DNA from: Microbacterium terregens
Lineage (GTDB): Bacteria; Pseudomonadota; Alphaproteobacteria; Sphingomonadales; Sphingomonadaceae
NCBI RefSeq assembly: GCF_027922045.1
Contig: NZ_BSEX01000009.1
Coordinates: 248,001 to 312,000 of the forward strand
DNA: 64,000 nucleotides
Reading direction: 5' to 3'
A program made the translations under genes and the position numbers. The notes below the pieces were generated by a model. The model did no database searches. It saw only the letters and a program-made list of their open reading frames with translations, and was not told where the DNA came from. Below are positions 60,997-64,000 of the stretch, piece after piece; the stretch's first letter is position 1; every line of letters begins with the position of its first letter.

Positions 60997-62634
60997 GTGA
61001 CTCCCGGAAACGAACTTTTATTTGTCGCGCTCGGCGGATCGGGCGAGATCGGCATGAACGTCAATCTCTACGGAACCCAGGGCAAGTGGGTGATGGTCGA
61101 TTGCGGCATCACCTTTGCCGATCCGGCCTATCCCGGCATCGACGTGATGCTGCCCGACCTCCAGTTCATCGAAGATCGCCTGGACGACCTCGTCGGCATC
61201 GTCATCACCCACGGGCATGAGGATCACATCGGCGGGCTGCCCTACCTCGCCGCCGACCTCGACGTGCCGATCTACGCCACGCCGTTCACGGCCGGCCTGA
61301 TCCGCGGCAAGCTCGAGGAAGAGGGCATCGCCGACACCGTCGAGCTCAAGGTGATCGAGCGCGCCGGCAGCTTCCGGGCGGGCCCGTTCGGCTTCCGCTT
61401 CGTGCCGCTCGCCCACTCGATCCCGGAGGCGAACGCGCTCCTGATCGACACGCCGCACGGCCGCGTGTTCCATACCGGCGACTGGAAGCTCGACAAGACC
61501 ACGCTGGTCGGCGCAGCTTCCACCCCGGCCGAGCTGGAAGCGATCGGCGACGAAGGCGTGTTCGCGCTGGTCTGCGATTCCACCAACGTCCTCAACGACA
61601 CCGCCTCGGGTTCCGAGGATGACGTCTACGCAGGGCTGCTCGACACGGTCGCCAGCGCGCGAGGCCGCGTCATGGTCACCACCTTCGCCTCCAACGCCGC
61701 GCGCCTCTCGACGCTAGGCAAGGTCGCGCAGGAGACCGGCCGCGCCGTCTGCGTCGCCGGCCGCTCGCTCGACCGCATCCTGCGCGTCGCCCGCGCCACC
61801 GGCTACCTGACGGACTTCCCGGCGACCGTCGATTTCGACACCGCCATGTCGATGCCCCGCAATGAGGTGCTGATCATCGCCACCGGCGGCCAGGGCGAGC
61901 CGCGCGCGGCCCTCGCCCGCGTGGCGGAGGGCAGCCACCAGATCAGCCTGGAGCAGGGCGACCGCGTCGTCTTCTCCTCCAAGCAGATCCCCGGCAACGA
62001 AGTCGCGATCGGCCGCATCATGAACGCGCTTGCGACCAAGGGCGTGGAGATGATCACCGATCGCCAGGCGCACGTCCACGTCTCCGGCCACCCCGGCCGG
62101 CCGGAACTCGCGGCCATGTACAAGTGGATCCGCCCCGATCTGGTCGTGCCGGTCCATGGTGAAGCCCGCCATCTCGCCGAGCACACCCGCTTCGCGCTGG
62201 CACAGGGCGTGCCCGATGCGATCACGCAGCAGAACGGCGACATCCTGCGCCTCGCCCCCGGTGATCCGCGCCGCATCGGCCATGCCGTGGTCGGCCGCCT
62301 GGCGCTCGACAGCGACGTTATCCTGCCGGCGGACGGCAACACCATCAACGAGCGCCGCCGCATCTCGCTCTACGGCCAGATGTCGGTCGCGGTGGCGATC
62401 GACCGCCGCGGCAACCTGGTCGGCAGCCCGGTGGTCCGCGCCCAGGGCGTGCCGGTCGAGGACGAGCGCGACCCGTTCCTGGAGGAAGCCGCCGACGCCG
62501 CCGAGGCTGCGGTGCGCAAGGGCGGTCGCGACCGCGAGAAGCTGCGCGAGCAGCTTCGCCTGGCGGTACGCCGCGTCGCGACCCGCTGGACCGGCAAGAA
62601 GCCGATCGTGGACGTCCTCCTGATCGAGGCCTGA
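60997..62634 (+). CDS. rnj: Ribonuclease J
   Basis: 545 residues, a beta-CASP metallo-beta-lactamase nuclease with exo- and endonuclease activity in RNA processing. The metal site THGHEDHIGGLP is near residue 70-81. FHTGDWKLDKTT, CDSTN, HVSGHPGRPELAAMYKWI and VPVHGEARHLAEH follow in the expected order, and the C-terminal extension has DREKLREQLRLAVRRVATRW. The GTG start is four codons before the LFVALGGSGEIGMN core. In alphaproteobacteria RNase J coexists with RNase E. It follows coaX. Confidence 0.95.
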   Translation: MTPGNELLFVALGGSGEIGMNVNLYGTQGKWVMVDCGITFADPAYPGIDVMLPDLQFIEDRLDDLVGIVITHGHEDHIGGLPYLAADLDVPIYATPFTAGLIRGKLEEEGIADTVELKVIERAGSFRAGPFGFRFVPLAHSIPEANALLIDTPHGRVFHTGDWKLDKTTLVGAASTPAELEAIGDEGVFALVCDSTNVLNDTASGSEDDVYAGLLDTVASARGRVMVTTFASNAARLSTLGKVAQETGRAVCVAGRSLDRILRVARATGYLTDFPATVDFDTAMSMPRNEVLIIATGGQGEPRAALARVAEGSHQISLEQGDRVVFSSKQIPGNEVAIGRIMNALATKGVEMITDRQAHVHVSGHPGRPELAAMYKWIRPDLVVPVHGEARHLAEHTRFALAQGVPDAITQQNGDILRLAPGDPRRIGHAVVGRLALDSDVILPADGNTINERRRISLYGQMSVAVAIDRRGNLVGSPVVRAQGVPVEDERDPFLEEAADAAEAAVRKGGRDREKLREQLRLAVRRVATRWTGKKPIVDVLLIEA

Positions 62635-62639
62635 GGGAT

Positions 62640-62900
62640 ATGCGCTGGCAGTCGGCATTGGCGATCTACCTGCTGTTCTGGGTGCTCAGCGCATTCCTCG
62701 TCCTGCCGTTCGGCATGCGCACGGCCGAGGAGGCGGGCCATGCCCACGTCCCCGGCCAGGCCGAAAGCGCCCCGGCCCATTTCGCCCCCGGCAAGATCGC
62801 GCTGCGCACCACGATCGTCTCGCTCGTGCTCTTCGGCGCCTTCTACCTCAACTATATCTATGGCTGGCTGACCCCGGAGAACCTCGACTTCTTCGGCTAG
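62640..62900 (+). CDS. DUF1467 family membrane protein
   Basis: 86 residues with two membrane segments (SALAIYLLFWVLSAFLVLPF and TTIVSLVLFGAFYLNYIYGW) and the loop GMRTAEEAGHAHVPGQAESA. GxRTxEEAGxxxVxGQAxSAP is the family signature. It begins five bases after the RNase J stop. Alphaproteobacterial genomes carry one such gene in this context. Function is unknown. Confidence 0.9.
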   Translation: MRWQSALAIYLLFWVLSAFLVLPFGMRTAEEAGHAHVPGQAESAPAHFAPGKIALRTTIVSLVLFGAFYLNYIYGWLTPENLDFFG

Positions 62901-63263
62901 CCGAGGATCGCGGCCACCGCGTGCCGGCAGCCAACCGTGCTCCTGCGCAGGCAGGAGCCCAGAGCCACAAGCGGCGTGCTTCATAACCCTGGGCTCCTGC
63001 TTCCGCAGGAGCACGGCGTGGTACGGGCAGGGCGACTCCTCGCCAGCGCCGCCCACCTGGACCCCGGCCTCCGCCGAGGTACGAACACGGGCAGGCTGCG
63101 GCCAAAGCCAAACCCCCGCAACTAGCCACCGGCTCACCCCTAAAGCCCCAACCCGTAACCCGGCGAAGGCCGGGGCCCAGTTGCGACGCCGCCCGAGATC
63201 GGCGGCACACCCGCCCCACGAGCCCGCTACCGAAGCACCCCCACTCCGACTAAGCTCCGCGCC
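62901..63263. repeat. Gene-free stretch with inverted repeats after DUF1467
   Basis: Repeat pieces occur at 62937-63016 (GTGCTCCTGCGCAGGCAGGA with inverted partner CTGGGCTCCTGCTTCCGCAG), 63056-63086 (CACCTGGACCCCGGCCTCCG) and 63154-63190 (CCCGGCGAAGGCCGGGGCCC). No gene or clear promoter is visible besides the region directly before the acetyltransferase. Confidence 0.8.
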
Positions 63264-63950
63264 ATGACGGCAGCGCACCCCCTCGACCTCCCAGCCCTCT
63301 CCGCGCTCCGCGGTCGCCACGCGCGCTTTGCCGTCGTCCACGGCGCAGCCCGTCGCTACCACCCAGCATACGGCGTCTTCGCCGCGCTCCCGGACGACGC
63401 CGAGCCCAGCCTCACCAGCCTTGCCGCGCTGGCGATCGAGCATGGCGACGTGGCACTGCTTCAGCCGGACGCGCCTCCGCCGATCCCCGGCCTCGCCGTC
63501 GTGTCCCAGGACCTCGGCGTCCAGATGGTGGCAACGCAAGTCACCGACGCGAGCGCACCCGACGCCGCCATCATCGCGCTCGGCGACGCCGACGCGCCCG
63601 AGATGCTGGCGCTCGCCACCCTCACCGAGCCCGGCCCGTTCTTCGAAAAGACTCACCAGCTCGGCAGCTTCGTCGGCATCCGCCAGCACGGCCGCCTAGT
63701 CGCCATGGCCGGCGAGCGCATGCAGCCCGACGGCTTCACCGAGGTGAGCGGCGTCTGCACCCATCCCGACCATCGCGGCCGCGGATACGCCGCCGCGCTG
63801 ATGCGCCGCGTCGCCGCCGGCATCCTCGCCCGCGGGGACACGCCGTTCCTCCACGCCTATGCCAGCAACCAGGCCGCGATCGCCCTCTACGAACGCCTGG
63901 GCTTCCGCCACCGCCGCGAGATCCTGATGACGCGCCTAACTACTGCCTGA
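63264..63950 (+). CDS. GNAT family N-acetyltransferase
   Basis: 228 residues. The N-terminal half (residues 1-95) is less conserved. The acetyl-CoA site is in the C-terminal half: VSGVCTHPDHRGRGYAAALM near residues 160-179, RGRGYA being the pyrophosphate loop, then LHAYASNQAAIALYERLGFR near 198-217. The acceptor is unknown. The start MTAAHPLDLPALSALRGRHA has no strong ribosome site. Confidence 0.88.
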   Translation: MTAAHPLDLPALSALRGRHARFAVVHGAARRYHPAYGVFAALPDDAEPSLTSLAALAIEHGDVALLQPDAPPPIPGLAVVSQDLGVQMVATQVTDASAPDAAIIALGDADAPEMLALATLTEPGPFFEKTHQLGSFVGIRQHGRLVAMAGERMQPDGFTEVSGVCTHPDHRGRGYAAALMRRVAAGILARGDTPFLHAYASNQAAIALYERLGFRHRREILMTRLTTA

Positions 63951-64000
63951 TCCGCCCGCGCTTGCCATTCCGCCGCCCCATGTTGGATGATCGCCCGATG

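Noticed and set aside
63980..64000. Start of another gene at the right edge (ATGTTGGATGATCG...)
   Set aside because: Only 21 bases are available, with no ribosome site, so a gene cannot be supported.

Overview
The window is chromosomal DNA from a high-GC alphaproteobacterium, most likely a Sphingomonas-like member of the Sphingomonadales. The grounds are small families typical of that group (DUF1467, DUF2842, DUF3297), two large TonB-dependent receptors with VVTG-type TonB boxes, a class I fumarase, a complete 14-subunit nuo operon followed by birA-coaX-rnj, and dispersed palindromic repeats in intergenic gaps. All assignments come from reading the sequence and from recalled family features; no database search was run.

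Bases 1-9.5 kb hold a Zn-protease-like gene with a probable N-terminal frameshift, typA/bipA, a Gly/Tyr-rich secreted protein, a DUF3297 protein, a membrane-protein/winged-helix-regulator pair behind a perfect palindromic operator, a LytS/LytTR-type two-component pair and a TonB receptor. Bases 9.5-19.6 kb are housekeeping and metabolic genes: ligA, class I fumarase, an SDR, threonine aldolase, ferredoxin-NADP reductase, uvrB and a DUF2490 protein. Bases 19.7-26.4 kb hold a small glycine-rich membrane protein, an unknown secreted protein, a second TonB receptor with a strong terminator, and a DUF885 lipoprotein.

Bases 26.4-32.1 kb carry a HAD hydrolase, two tandem paralogous lipoproteins, a structured leader with an 18-codon ORF whose ribosome site is a 14-nt perfect complement of the 16S tail, an AI-2E family transporter, duplicated tRNA-Asp genes, DUF2842, 5-formyl-THF cyclo-ligase, a 6S RNA candidate, zapA and a small coiled-coil gene. 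The order zapA-6S-fau matches the conserved proteobacterial arrangement.

Bases 32.2-41.2 kb form a central-carbon block (tkt, gap, a MOSC protein, pgk, class I fructose-bisphosphate aldolase, a small monooxygenase) with thiE and a DUF72 gene. The MOSC gene overlaps both gap and pgk. Bases 41.6-44.1 kb hold an M23 peptidase, efp, a small secreted protein and an inositol monophosphatase.

Bases 44.36-59.38 kb encode respiratory complex I, nuoA to nuoN, mostly joined by 1-4 nt stop/start overlaps. A 56-aa membrane protein sits between nuoE and nuoF, and a non-coding repeat-like insertion separates nuoI from nuoJ. The right end has birA (no canonical start codon in the right place), coaX, RNase J, DUF1467 and a GNAT acetyltransferase. 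I see no phage, transposase, CRISPR array or clear defence island. The least explained element is the small leader RNA with an ORF at about 28.4-28.66 kb.
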